A DNA stretch of 64,000 bases from Betaproteobacteria bacterium (GTDB lineage Bacteria > Pseudomonadota > Gammaproteobacteria > Burkholderiales > SG8-39): positions 83,066 through 147,065 of the forward strand of contig SCTY01000057.1 in the NCBI GenBank assembly GCA_004297625.1. Reading direction: 5' to 3'. Position 1 is the stretch's first letter; every line of letters begins with the position of its first letter. A model generated the notes under the pieces. The model was not told the origin of the DNA. It saw only the letters and a list, made by a program, of their open reading frames with translations, and made no database searches. Of the stretch, positions 25,488-33,668 are shown one piece after another. The position numbers and the translations under genes were made by a program.

Positions 25488-25516
25488 GTTCGCGTCCCCG
25501 TGGGGACCCCGCGAAC
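25488..25516 (-). terminator. Hairpin just after the broken nucleotidyltransferase gene
   Basis: GTTCGCG-TCCCC-GT-GGGGA-CCC-CGCGAAC forms a 12-bp stem with a CCC bulge, beginning 12 nt beyond the stop codon at 25528. On the reverse strand a moderately T-rich stretch follows (GATTTGTAAC). It is a plausible intrinsic terminator. Confidence 0.5.
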
Positions 25517-25527
25517 GGCGTCGTTGT

Positions 25528-26003
25528 TCAGCGCTTTTCCTCGAGCAGCGCTCGCAGCTCGGCGATCGCTTCCAGGTCCTTCGGCCTGCCCGCAGCGACC
25601 TTCGCCGCTATGAGCGTCGGCAGATCGAGGCAGCGGCACCGCGCGCCGAAAAGCTCGACCTCGATCGTGTGTCCGGCAAGCGCTTCATAACTTCCTACGC
25701 CGGTGATCTCTCCCAGCAGGTCGATGTCCCCAACGGAAGTCGACAAGGTAAAGTTCAGCCCCGCGGAGAGCGTTTTCTCGTCCAGCCTGAACGGCAACCC
25801 GGGCGGCGCGCCGCGCAGATACGGCTGCAAGGGGGCGAGCGCCGCGCGATCCGGGAAAGGTTGTCCTCGTCCCGCGCGTAGACCACGTCGACGTCCTGAG
25901 TCAGGCTGGCCGAACCGTGCAGCGTAGCCGCAACCCCGCCGACCAAGACGAACTTCACTCCGGAACCCGAAAGAGCGCGAATCAGCTCGCCGAAATCCGT
26001 CAC
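25528..26003 (-). pseudogene. Nucleotidyltransferase gene with a 1-nt frameshift
   Basis: The N-terminal part (GTG at 26003) reads VTDFGELIRALSGSGVKFVL and continues VGGVAATLHGSASLTQDVDV, the GG-G-S...DxD-type core of minimal nucleotidyltransferases (MNT/AbiEii-like). After DEDNLSRIA the frame is lost near 25846 and the rest continues in another frame as LQPYLRGAPPGLPFRLDE, ending LEAIAELRALLEEKR. Restoring one base in the GCGCGGCGCTCG stretch joins both parts. This is either true decay or an assembly error. The GTG overlaps the stop of the 64-aa gene upstream. Confidence 0.75.
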
Positions 26004-26194
26004 ACCGGGGCGCCGTTCCGGGCCGCCCTGCCCGCGCGCCGCAGCTCCTCGGCGAACCGTAAGAGCGATTGCAGCTGCTCGAGGCGCTGCTGAGGGGTCA
26101 ACGAGAGATTTCGGCGCAAGAGGGATCGGTCCACATCGCGCATGTACCGCGCGACGACCGGATCGTCGTTCGCAGCAAGATCGGTCTCGTTCAC
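26000..26194 (-). CDS. Small hypothetical protein paired with the nucleotidyltransferase
   Basis: This 64-aa, helical, charged protein (MRDVDRSLLRRNLSLTPQQR core) has its stop overlapping the nucleotidyltransferase GTG by 4 nt. Small helical partners commonly precede such nucleotidyltransferase genes, which suggests a toxin-antitoxin-like or regulatory pair. The family was not identified with certainty. Confidence 0.6.
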   Translation of the reverse strand: MNETDLAANDDPVVARYMRDVDRSLLRRNLSLTPQQRLEQLQSLLRFAEELRRAGRAARNGAPV

Positions 26195-26380
26195 ATTGCC
26201 ATTCTATCCTGCTGAATACGGGGGACCTGTTCGCCTGCCTAGAGCAGACCGCAAGTCTTCGGAACCTAAAAATAAGCACGGCGGTCTGCCGCCATATTAA
26301 AGGCTGCCGATCATATGGGCCGGTCTTAGCTCCATATTCAAGGGAGCGAACGAGCTGATCCGGGATCGTGAAAGGACCTA

Positions 26381-26419
26381 TTGACGCCAGCATTTCCTTG
26401 AGTGTATAAGGATTATACA
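26381..26419 (+). promoter_or_regulatory. Promoter and operator of the RHH-liv operon
   Basis: TTGACG (26381-26386), an 18-bp spacer and TATAAG (26405-26410) form a sigma70-like promoter. The perfect inverted repeat TGTATAA-GGA-TTATACA (26403-26419) covers the -10, and the ATG of the small DNA-binding-like gene follows at 26430. This points to autoregulation. The preceding 26195-26380 stretch holds no gene. Confidence 0.6.
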
Positions 26420-26429
26420 AGACTTATAT

Positions 26430-26630
26430 ATGCCAGCCAAGGCCAAGGTCAGCACGTTTTCTGCCACCCCGCGCGATCTCGCGATGCTCGAGGCGGTCGC
26501 GCGCTACCACGGCCTCAACAAGAGCGCGACGATCGCGAGCCTGGTGCGCAGGGAGTTCTGGAGAGTGTTCCCCGGCGGAACCGACAAGATCAAGCCCGAC
26601 CGCGGAGCCAAGGTCGAAGGAGAAGCATGA
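26430..26630 (+). CDS. Small ribbon-helix-helix-like DNA-binding protein
   Basis: This 66-aa protein has an N-terminal strand (KVSTFSATPRD) followed by two helices (LAMLEAVARYHGL and SATIASLVRREFWRVF), the ribbon-helix-helix pattern of CopG/Arc-type regulators. A perfect palindrome overlaps its promoter. Its TGA overlaps the ATG of the ABC substrate-binding protein, so it heads that operon and probably controls it. Function is inferred from fold pattern and context. Confidence 0.65.
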   Translation: MPAKAKVSTFSATPRDLAMLEAVARYHGLNKSATIASLVRREFWRVFPGGTDKIKPDRGAKVEGEA

Positions 26631-27805
26631 GAACCGTTTTCCTGGTTGCAGCATTGATGGTTTCCAATTCGGTGCTTGCGCAGCCGATCCGGATCGGGGA
26701 GCTGAACAGCTACAAGGTGTTCCCCGCCTTCCTCGAGCCCTATAAGAAAGGCATGGAGCTGGCGCTCGAGGAGATCAACGCCGCGGGCGGCGTGAACGGC
26801 CGGAAGCTCGAGCTGGTATCGCGCGACGACGGCGGCACGCCCGGCGATGCGGTGCGCGTTGCGGAAGAATTGCTTAGCCGCGAAAAAGCCGATGTGCTCA
26901 TGGGCACGTTCGCGTCGAACGTGGGCCTGGCGGTGGCGAACCTGGCCAACCAGAGGAAGGTGCTCTTCCTTGCTTCGGAGCCGCTCACCGACAAGATCGT
27001 CTGGGAAAACGGCAACCGCTATACCTTTCGGCTGCGGCCTTCGACCTATATGCAGACCGCGATGCTGGTTCCGCAGGCGGCGAAGCTCGGGAAGAAGCGC
27101 TGGGCGATCGTCTACCCGAACTACGAATACGGCCAGTCGGCGGCGGCCTCCTTCAAGAAGCTGCTGTCGCAGGCGCAGCCGGGCATCGAGTTCGTCGCCG
27201 AGCAGGCGCCGGCGCTCGGCAAGATCGACGCCGGCGCCGTGGTGCAGGCGCTCGCCGACGCGAAGCCCGATGCGATCTTCAGCGCGCTCTTCGCCGCGGA
27301 CCTGCAGAAATTCGTGCGCGAGGGCAACACGCGGGGACTCTTCAAGAACGTCGCGGTGGTCAACTTGCTCGGCGGCGAGCCCGAGTACCTCGATCCGCTC
27401 AAGGACGAGACGCCGGAGGGCTGGTGGGTCACGGGCTATCCCTGGAGCGAGATCGATACGCCGGAGCACAAGCGCTTTCGCGACGCCTATCAGAAGCGCT
27501 GGAACGACTATCCGCGCGTGGGCTCCGTGGTCGGCTACACGTCGGTCTACGCCATTGCGAACGCCGCAAAGAAAGCCGGCTCGGCCGATACCGAGAAGCT
27601 CGTCGAGGCGCTGAAGGGCCTGCAGATGCAAAGCCCGTTCGGCCCCATCACGTGGCGGCCGATCGATCACCAGTCGACCATGGGCGCCTACGTCGGCCAG
27701 CTCGCGAAGAAAGGCGGCCGCGGCGTCATGGTCAACTGGCACTACGCCGACGGCGCCAAGTTCCAGCCTTCCGACCGGGAAATCCGCGCGCTGCGGAAAG
27801 AGTAA
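26627..27805 (+). CDS. ABC transporter substrate-binding protein, branched-chain amino acid type
   Basis: This 392-aa protein starts at the ATG overlapping the RHH stop (ATGA), preceded by GAAGGAGA. It has a signal peptide of about 19 residues (MRTVFLVAALMVSNSVLAQ) and a LivK/Peripla_BP_6 fold (GMELALEEINAAGGVNGRKL, then a two-lobe Leu/Ile/Val-binding architecture). In betaproteobacteria such proteins bind amino acids, amides, urea or aromatic acids, so the ligand is open. Confidence 0.92.
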   Translation: MRTVFLVAALMVSNSVLAQPIRIGELNSYKVFPAFLEPYKKGMELALEEINAAGGVNGRKLELVSRDDGGTPGDAVRVAEELLSREKADVLMGTFASNVGLAVANLANQRKVLFLASEPLTDKIVWENGNRYTFRLRPSTYMQTAMLVPQAAKLGKKRWAIVYPNYEYGQSAAASFKKLLSQAQPGIEFVAEQAPALGKIDAGAVVQALADAKPDAIFSALFAADLQKFVREGNTRGLFKNVAVVNLLGGEPEYLDPLKDETPEGWWVTGYPWSEIDTPEHKRFRDAYQKRWNDYPRVGSVVGYTSVYAIANAAKKAGSADTEKLVEALKGLQMQSPFGPITWRPIDHQSTMGAYVGQLAKKGGRGVMVNWHYADGAKFQPSDREIRALRKE

Positions 27806-27814
27806 ACCGCGGCA

Positions 27815-29638
27815 GTGAGCGGCTCCGCCGTCCTGCTGCAGTTCCTGAACGGCCTCTCCGGCGCCAGCGCGCTGTTCCTCGTCGCGGCGGGCCTGTCGCT
27901 CATCTTCGGCGTCACCCGCATCGTCAACTTCGCGCACGGCTCGCTCTACATGCTCGGCATGTATCTCGCCGTGTGGCTTTCCGCGCGCATCGGCTTCTGG
28001 GCGAGCGTTCCGCTCGCCGCCGCGCTGGTTGCGGCGGGGGGCGCGGCCGTGGAGATGCTGCTCCTCAGGAGAATCTACAAGGCGCCCGAGCTTTTCCAGC
28101 TCCTCGCCACCTTCGCGGTGGTGCTTCTCGTCAAGGATCTCGCGCTGTGGGCATGGGGTCCTGAAGACACGCTTGGGCCGCGCGCGCCCGGCTTCGCCGG
28201 CGCGGTAGAGATCGCCGGACGGGCCTTCCCGCAATATGACCTGCTGCTCATCGGGCTGGGGCCGCTGGTTTTTCTTCTTCTTTATTTGCTCCTGACGAAA
28301 ACCAGGTGGGGCATCCTGGTGCGCGCGGCGACCCAGGACCGCGAAATGGTCGGCGCGCTCGGCGTCAATCAGAAGCTCCTTTTCACCGCGGTTTTCATGC
28401 TCGGGGCCGGTCTTGCCGGCCTGGGCGGCGCGCTCGTGATTCCGCGCGAGCCCGCGAGCCTGGAGATCGATCTCGCGGTCGTTTCGGATGCGTTCGTCGT
28501 CGTGGTCGTCGGCGGCCTGGGCTCCATCCCGGGCGCCTTTCTCGCCGCGTTGCTGATCGGCGAAATCAAGGCTTTTTGCATCGGCCTCGGCTATTCCAAA
28601 ATCACTCTCGCCGTAGAGTTCATCGTCATGGCCGTGGTGCTGGTGCTGCGGCCGTGGGGCCTCCTTGGCCGTCCGCAAGCCGCGATGCGCGGGCCCGCCG
28701 CACTGGAAGCGCCGTTAGACCCGCCCTCGGGCCGGGCGGTGGCCGCATTGCTTGCATTGTTTGCAGGGCTGGCCGCGATTCCGGCGTTCACGACCGGCTA
28801 TACGCTCGTCCTGCTGACCGACGTGCTGGTGTTCGCGCTGTTCGCCGCCAGCCTGCACTTCATGATGGGCCCGGGTGGAATGGCCTCGTTCGGCCACGCC
28901 GCTTACTTCGGCCTCGGCGCCTATGGCGCCGGCGTGCTGCTGCTTCGCCTCGCGGCTCCGATGGAGCTCGCGCTCGCGCTGGCCCCGCTCTTCGCGCTTG
29001 CCGGCGCGCTGGTATTCGGCTGGTTCTGCGTTCGCCTGTCGGGCGTGTACCTCGCCATGCTGACGCTCGCCTTCGCGCAAATCGCCTGGTCGATCGCATT
29101 CCAGTGGGATGCCGTGACCGGCGGCTCGAACGGCCTCATCGGCGTGTGGCCCGCGGCATGGCTCGCCTCGAAAACGGCGTTCTACTATGCCGCGCTGCTT
29201 GTGTGCGCTGCGGCGCTGGCGCTTCTATGGCGCTTGGTTTTCTCGCCCTTCGGCTATGCGCTGCGCGCAAGCCGCGACTCGGCGCTGCGCGCGGAAGCGA
29301 TCGGCATTCCGGTGCGCGCCGTGCAGTGGGCGGCATTCTGCGTCGCCGGACTCTTCGCCGGCCTCGCCGGGGCGCTGTTCGCGTTCTCCAAGGGCTCCAT
29401 TTCGCCGGAAACGCTGTCGGTGCCGCGCTCGGTCGAGGGGCTCGTCATGGTGTTGCTCGGCGGGGTGCAGACCCTCACCGGCCCGGTGTGGGGAGCGGCG
29501 CTCTTTACCTGGCTGGAAGATTCCGTGTCACGCGGCTTCGAATACTGGCGCGCGGCGATCGGCGGCGTGATCCTGCTGCTAGTGCTCGCCTTCCCTCGAG
29601 GGGTCGCCGGCTTCGTACGCGAGAGGATCGCGCGTTGA
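27815..29638 (+). CDS. Fused LivH-LivM permease of a branched-chain amino acid-type ABC transporter
   Basis: This 607-aa protein starts with GTG. Residues 1 to about 290 are LivH-like (SLIFGVTRIVNFAHGSLYML, VVGGLGSIPGAFLAALL). Residues about 310-600 are LivM-like (MMGPGGMASFGHAAYFGLGA, GSNGLIGVWP). The two inner-membrane permeases, usually separate, are one polypeptide in a single open frame. The next gene overlaps its stop. Confidence 0.92.
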   Translation: MSGSAVLLQFLNGLSGASALFLVAAGLSLIFGVTRIVNFAHGSLYMLGMYLAVWLSARIGFWASVPLAAALVAAGGAAVEMLLLRRIYKAPELFQLLATFAVVLLVKDLALWAWGPEDTLGPRAPGFAGAVEIAGRAFPQYDLLLIGLGPLVFLLLYLLLTKTRWGILVRAATQDREMVGALGVNQKLLFTAVFMLGAGLAGLGGALVIPREPASLEIDLAVVSDAFVVVVVGGLGSIPGAFLAALLIGEIKAFCIGLGYSKITLAVEFIVMAVVLVLRPWGLLGRPQAAMRGPAALEAPLDPPSGRAVAALLALFAGLAAIPAFTTGYTLVLLTDVLVFALFAASLHFMMGPGGMASFGHAAYFGLGAYGAGVLLLRLAAPMELALALAPLFALAGALVFGWFCVRLSGVYLAMLTLAFAQIAWSIAFQWDAVTGGSNGLIGVWPAAWLASKTAFYYAALLVCAAALALLWRLVFSPFGYALRASRDSALRAEAIGIPVRAVQWAAFCVAGLFAGLAGALFAFSKGSISPETLSVPRSVEGLVMVLLGGVQTLTGPVWGAALFTWLEDSVSRGFEYWRAAIGGVILLLVLAFPRGVAGFVRERIAR

Positions 29639-30375
29639 GCGTGCTCTCGGTGCGCGGGCTTTCCAAGGCCTACGGCGGCGTGCAGGCGGTGCACAACGTC
29701 TCGTTCCGCGTGGAAGGCGGCGAAGTGGTCGCGATGATCGGCCCCAACGGCGCCGGCAAGTCGACCTGCTTCAACATGCTGAACGGCCAGCTCGCTCCCG
29801 ACGCCGGCGAAATCAAGCTCGGCGAAGCGAGCCTCGTCGGGCTGGCGCCGCACCGCATCTGGCGGCTCGGCGTCGGCCGCACCTTCCAGATCACCGCGAC
29901 CTTCGGCTCCATGTCGGTGCGCGAGAATGTGCAAATGGCGTTGCTGTCGCACCACCGCAGGCTCGCATCGATTCTGAGCTCCGCCCCGCGCTGCTGCGTC
30001 GACGAAGCCGACGCGCTCCTCGAGCGGGTCGGCATGCGCTCGCAGGCCGGGCGGCCATGCGCGGTGCTCGCGTACGGCGACCTGAAGCGCGTGGAGCTCG
30101 CGCTCGCCCTCGCCCACCGTCCGCGGCTGCTTCTCATGGACGAGCCGACCGCGGGCATGGCGCCCGGCGAGCGCGGCGAGCTGATGCAGCTTGCGGCGGT
30201 GCTCGCGCGCGACGATCGCCTCGCCGTGCTCTTCACCGAGCACGACATGGACGTGGTGTTCGGCTACGCGAGCCGGGTCATCGTGCTGCACATGGGCGAG
30301 ATCATCGCGAGCGGCACGCCGGACGAAGTGCGCGCCGACCCGAGAGTGCGCGAGGTCTATCTTGGCGATGCTTGA
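29635..30375 (+). CDS. livG: ABC transporter ATP-binding protein LivG-like
   Basis: This 246-aa ATPase has Walker A GPNGAGKST, a Q-loop region TFQITATFGSMSVREN and Walker B LLLMDEPTAGMAP. The signature is altered to LAYGDLKRVELALAL (LSYGxxRxLEIARAL in most homologues). The start is taken as TTG 29635, overlapping the permease stop (TTGA) with GAGAGG 8 nt upstream; GTG 29641 is the alternative. Confidence 0.88.
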   Translation: MSVLSVRGLSKAYGGVQAVHNVSFRVEGGEVVAMIGPNGAGKSTCFNMLNGQLAPDAGEIKLGEASLVGLAPHRIWRLGVGRTFQITATFGSMSVRENVQMALLSHHRRLASILSSAPRCCVDEADALLERVGMRSQAGRPCAVLAYGDLKRVELALALAHRPRLLLMDEPTAGMAPGERGELMQLAAVLARDDRLAVLFTEHDMDVVFGYASRVIVLHMGEIIASGTPDEVRADPRVREVYLGDA

Positions 30376-31012
30376 AGTGAGCGGCCTCAACGCCGGCTAT
30401 GGGCGCGCGCAGGTGCTCTTCGATATCGCGCTCGAAGCGCGCCGCGGCGAAGTGGTCGCGCTGCTCGGCCGCAATGGCGCCGGCAAGTCGACCACGCTCA
30501 AGGCGATCATGGGACTGGTGCCGCCGCTTTCCGGCGAGGTGCGCTTCGAGGGCACGCGCATCGACGGGCGCGAGCCGCACGAGATTGCGCGTCTTGGGCT
30601 AGGCTACGTGCCTGAAGACCGCCGCATCTTCACCGACCTCACCGTGGCCGAGAATCTGGCGGTCGGCCGCCAGCCCGCGCGCGCAGACGCGCCGCAATGG
30701 AGCACGGAACATCTGCTGGCGCTCTTCCCCGCCCTTTCCAGGATGCTCGACCGGTCCGGCGGCCGCATGTCGGGAGGCGAGCAGCAGATGCTGTGCATCG
30801 CCCGCACCCTCGCCGGCAACCCGAAAGCCATCCTGCTCGACGAGCCGTCGGAAGGGCTCGCGCCCCTGGTCGTCGAGCAGATGGCGGGCGTGATCCTCGA
30901 GCTCAAGCGCGCGGGCGTGACGGTGCTGCTCGCCGAGCAGAGCGCGCGGTTCACCGGGCGCGTCGCCGACCGCGGCTATACACTGGAAAAAGGCGAGCTC
31001 CTCCCCGCATGA
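30368..31012 (+). CDS. livF: ABC transporter ATP-binding protein LivF-like
   Basis: This 214-aa ATPase has Walker A GRNGAGKST, signature MSGGEQQM and Walker B AILLDEPSEGLAP. It overlaps livG by 8 nt and the CDF gene by 4 nt. It is somewhat shorter at the C-terminus than typical LivF (about 235 aa) but complete in all motifs. Confidence 0.9.
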   Translation: MLEVSGLNAGYGRAQVLFDIALEARRGEVVALLGRNGAGKSTTLKAIMGLVPPLSGEVRFEGTRIDGREPHEIARLGLGYVPEDRRIFTDLTVAENLAVGRQPARADAPQWSTEHLLALFPALSRMLDRSGGRMSGGEQQMLCIARTLAGNPKAILLDEPSEGLAPLVVEQMAGVILELKRAGVTVLLAEQSARFTGRVADRGYTLEKGELLPA

Positions 31013-31923
31013 AGTCCGGCTCCTCCGTCGACCTCGAGCGTTATGCCTGGCTATCGATCGTGGCGGCGCTCGCCACGATCGGGCTGAAGACGCTCGCCTG
31101 GTGGATCACCGGCTCGGTCGGCCTGCTCTCCGACGCATTGGAGTCCCTCGTCAACCTTGCGGCCGCCCTGTTCGCCCTCTCCATGCTGCGGCTCGCCGCT
31201 GCGCCACCCGACGAGCATCATCCTTACGGGTTCTCGAAGGCCGAATACTTCTCCGCCGGAGTCGAAGGCGCATTGATCGTGCTCGCCGCGGCGGGCATCC
31301 TGATTACCGCCATTCCGCGCCTGCTGCGCCCGGAGCCGCTGGAAGCGCCGGTGCTCGGTCTCGGCATCAGCTTTCTCGCGTCGCTCATCAACCTGGGCAC
31401 CGCGCTGGTGTTGCTGCGCGTGGGCAAGGCGCACCACAGCATCACGCTCGAGGCGGACGGGCATCACCTGCTCACCGACGTGTGGACCTCCGGCGGCGTC
31501 ATCGCCGGCGTGGCGCTGGTGTTCGTCACCGGCTGGCTGCGCCTGGACGCGCTGGTTGCGCTCGGCGTGGCGCTGCACATCATCTGGATCGGGGTCGGGC
31601 TGGTGCGGCGCTCGTTCAAGGGGCTGCTGGACGCGGCGATCTCGCCCGACGAGCAGCGCGAGGTGACCAAGCTCTTCGCCGAGTACTCGCGCCGCTACGG
31701 CGCCACGTTCCATGCGTTCCGCACGCGCCAGGCCGGGGCGCGGCGCTTCATCTCGTTCCACATCCTGGTGCCCGACGCCTGGAGCGTGGCGCAGGCGCAC
31801 CGGCTGTCGGAGGAGATCGAGGAGCGCATCCGCTCGCTGGTGCCGAACGCGGGGGTCTTCACGCACATCGAGCCGATCTCGGACCCCTCGTCGTACGACG
31901 ACGAGCGCCTGGACCGCATGTAG
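31009..31923 (+). CDS. Cation diffusion facilitator (CDF) metal exporter
   Basis: This 304-aa protein has six predicted membrane helices, a C-terminal cytoplasmic domain, and the metal-site residues in SVGLLSDALESLVN and EADGHHLLTDVWTS. HPYGFSKAEYFSAG is the conserved cytosolic loop. It would export Zn2+/Fe2+/Mn2+-like ions in exchange for protons. Its ATG overlaps the livF stop, so it is co-transcribed with an amino-acid-type ABC system, an unusual pairing. Confidence 0.92.
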   Translation: MKSGSSVDLERYAWLSIVAALATIGLKTLAWWITGSVGLLSDALESLVNLAAALFALSMLRLAAAPPDEHHPYGFSKAEYFSAGVEGALIVLAAAGILITAIPRLLRPEPLEAPVLGLGISFLASLINLGTALVLLRVGKAHHSITLEADGHHLLTDVWTSGGVIAGVALVFVTGWLRLDALVALGVALHIIWIGVGLVRRSFKGLLDAAISPDEQREVTKLFAEYSRRYGATFHAFRTRQAGARRFISFHILVPDAWSVAQAHRLSEEIEERIRSLVPNAGVFTHIEPISDPSSYDDERLDRM

Positions 31924-31924
31924 C

Positions 31925-32158
31925 TCAATGCCCGGGCAGAATGATCTCGATGTGCTCGCGGCTGACGCTGATGAACGGCGCGGACAGCACCTGCCTGCCG
32001 CCGACCTGGAGCTCCCACACTTCCGCGTTGGTCACCGCGATGAAGTCGCGCGCTTCGGCCATGTAATCGGTGATGCGCGCGCCCGGCAAGAGATCGATAT
32101 GCCCCTTGATGCGGTAGGTCGGCGTGAGAATCGTGACCTTGGTCTTCATCTCTTCCAT
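31925..32158 (-). CDS. Small conserved hypothetical protein
   Basis: This 77-aa protein (from MEEMKTKVTILT; MKTK at 32149 is an alternative start) is predicted to be mostly beta-strand. No signal peptide or metal motif is visible. It is divergent from the YtkA-like gene with only 9 bp between starts, and convergent with the CDF gene. The family was not recognised. Confidence 0.6.
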   Translation of the reverse strand: MEEMKTKVTILTPTYRIKGHIDLLPGARITDYMAEARDFIAVTNAEVWELQVGGRQVLSAPFISVSREHIEIILPGH

Positions 32159-32167
32159 GCCAGGCGC

Positions 32168-32530
32168 ATGATAACCCCGATAGCCGTATTGCTCCTCGCC
32201 CTGCCGTGTCCCGCCGGGGCGCAGCAGGTGAAGGCCAAGCTTGACTGCAAGTTGACGGATACAGACTTCGTCTACGACTGCCGCATCCGCCTGGAGCCGC
32301 CGAACGCGGGCGTGCGCATCTCGGTCGACGCCGACATGCCTTCGATGCCCATGGCGCACAACACCGACCCGGTGCAAGCAAAGCCGACGAAAGTGCCCGG
32401 CGAGTACCGCGTGCAGCTCGACCTCGAGATGCCGGGCGAGTGGGCGGTGAAGCTGCACCTCTCCGGTGCGGCGCGCGGGGTCCTGGTGCTCAACTACGTC
32501 TTCCCCGAAGCCGATGACCGACCTCGCTAG
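32168..32530 (+). CDS. YtkA-like/FixH-like secreted domain protein
   Basis: This 120-aa protein has a signal peptide (MITPIAVLLLALPCPAGAQ) and a beta-sandwich domain with VDADMPSMPMAH and KVPGEYRVQLDLEMPGEWAV. This is the pattern of YtkA-like/FixH-like periplasmic domains often linked to copper or cytochrome oxidase assembly. Its 3' end overlaps the following CoA transferase gene by 17 nt. Confidence 0.75.
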   Translation: MITPIAVLLLALPCPAGAQQVKAKLDCKLTDTDFVYDCRIRLEPPNAGVRISVDADMPSMPMAHNTDPVQAKPTKVPGEYRVQLDLEMPGEWAVKLHLSGAARGVLVLNYVFPEADDRPR

Positions 32531-33668
32531 CGTCATCCGCCCCGGCGACGGCATCGTCTACGGGCAGAACTGCGCGGAGCCGCAAACGCTGGTCGAGGCG
32601 CTGGTCGCGCAGCGCGCTTCCTTCTCGGGGGCGCGCCTCTTCGTGGGATCGAGCTACTCGGGAATCCTCAAGCCCGGGCACGCGGATCATCTGCGGATTG
32701 CCTCCTATTGCGGCTCCGGGACGAACCGCGCGCTCGCCGAAGCCGGGGTGCTGGATATTTATCCTGCGCCCTACTCGCAGCTCGGCAATCTCATCCGCAC
32801 CGGGCACATCAGGGCCGACGTGGTCCTGCTGCAGGTCGCGCCGCCCAATGCGCGCGGCGAGTACAGCCTCGGCCTTGCCGTCGAATATCTCGCGGCTGCG
32901 TTGCAGGTTGCGCGCGCGGTAGTGGCGGAAGTGAACGACCAGGTGCCGTGGACGCAGACCGAGCCGCTGCTGCGCCGCGAAGATTTCGCCCTCGTCGTCG
33001 AAAGCTCGCGGGCGCCCGTTCCCATGCCGAGCCCGCCGCCGCGCGACGCGGATCTGAAAATCGCCCAGCATGCCGCGCAGTTCATTCCCGACGGCGCCGT
33101 TCTCGAATGCGGCATCGGCACGCTGCCCAATGCCGTGCTCGCCGCGCTCGCCGGCCGGCGCCGCCTCGGGTACCACTCGGGCCTCGCAGGAGACGGCGTG
33201 GTCGAGCTCGCGCGGCGCGGCGCGATGGCGGGTCCGATCACCGCGGGCGCGCTCATGGGGACCCGGGTGCTCTTCGACTGGGCGCGCGATAACCCGGCGC
33301 TGCGCCTGTTCTCGTCGGACTATACGCACGGCGCCGCGGCGCTCGGCAGGCTCGAGCGGTTCGTCGCGATCAATTCGGCGGTCGAGGTGGACTTCACCGG
33401 CCAGGTGAACGGCGAGGTCGCGAAAGGCATCTACATCGGCGCGGTGGGCGGCGCGCTCGATTTCGTGCGCGCCGCAAACCAGTCGCCCGGAGGGGTTTCG
33501 ATCATCGTGTTGCCGGCAAGCCGGATTGTGGAAACCCTCTCCGGGCCGGTCGCCACTCCGCGCAGCGAAGCGGGCGTCATCGTCACGGAAAAGGGCGCGG
33601 CGGACCTGCGCGGCTGCACGCTGCGCGAGCGCGAGCGGCGTCTGCGCGCCATCAGCGGAAATCCTTGA
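32514..33668 (+). CDS. Acetyl-CoA hydrolase/4-hydroxybutyrate CoA-transferase family protein
   Basis: This 384-aa protein has the family's two-domain layout: an N-terminal half with QLGNLIRTGHIRADVVLLQV, and a C-terminal half with CGIGTLPNAV and FVAINSAVEVDFTGQVNGE. The segment that normally carries the catalytic glutamate (HSE/HTE before the DGVV stretch) reads YHSGLAGDGVVELA, with glycine where the glutamate is expected. It may therefore be a non-transferase or use another residue. Its stop overlaps the convergent MFS gene by 17 nt. Confidence 0.82.
   Translation: MTDLASVIRPGDGIVYGQNCAEPQTLVEALVAQRASFSGARLFVGSSYSGILKPGHADHLRIASYCGSGTNRALAEAGVLDIYPAPYSQLGNLIRTGHIRADVVLLQVAPPNARGEYSLGLAVEYLAAALQVARAVVAEVNDQVPWTQTEPLLRREDFALVVESSRAPVPMPSPPPRDADLKIAQHAAQFIPDGAVLECGIGTLPNAVLAALAGRRRLGYHSGLAGDGVVELARRGAMAGPITAGALMGTRVLFDWARDNPALRLFSSDYTHGAAALGRLERFVAINSAVEVDFTGQVNGEVAKGIYIGAVGGALDFVRAANQSPGGVSIIVLPASRIVETLSGPVATPRSEAGVIVTEKGAADLRGCTLRERERRLRAISGNP

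Noticed and set aside
25466..25507. Possible tRNA 3' half (T-arm-like GGGG-TTCGCGT-CCCC)
   Set aside because: The loop lacks the invariant A58, no anticodon arm or acceptor pairs can be drawn, and the left repeat copy does not keep the stem. A terminator hairpin explains it better.
26504..28678. 724-aa reverse-strand open frame opposite the liv genes
   Set aside because: Low-complexity His/Arg/Glu-rich composition, typical of a GC-rich shadow frame.
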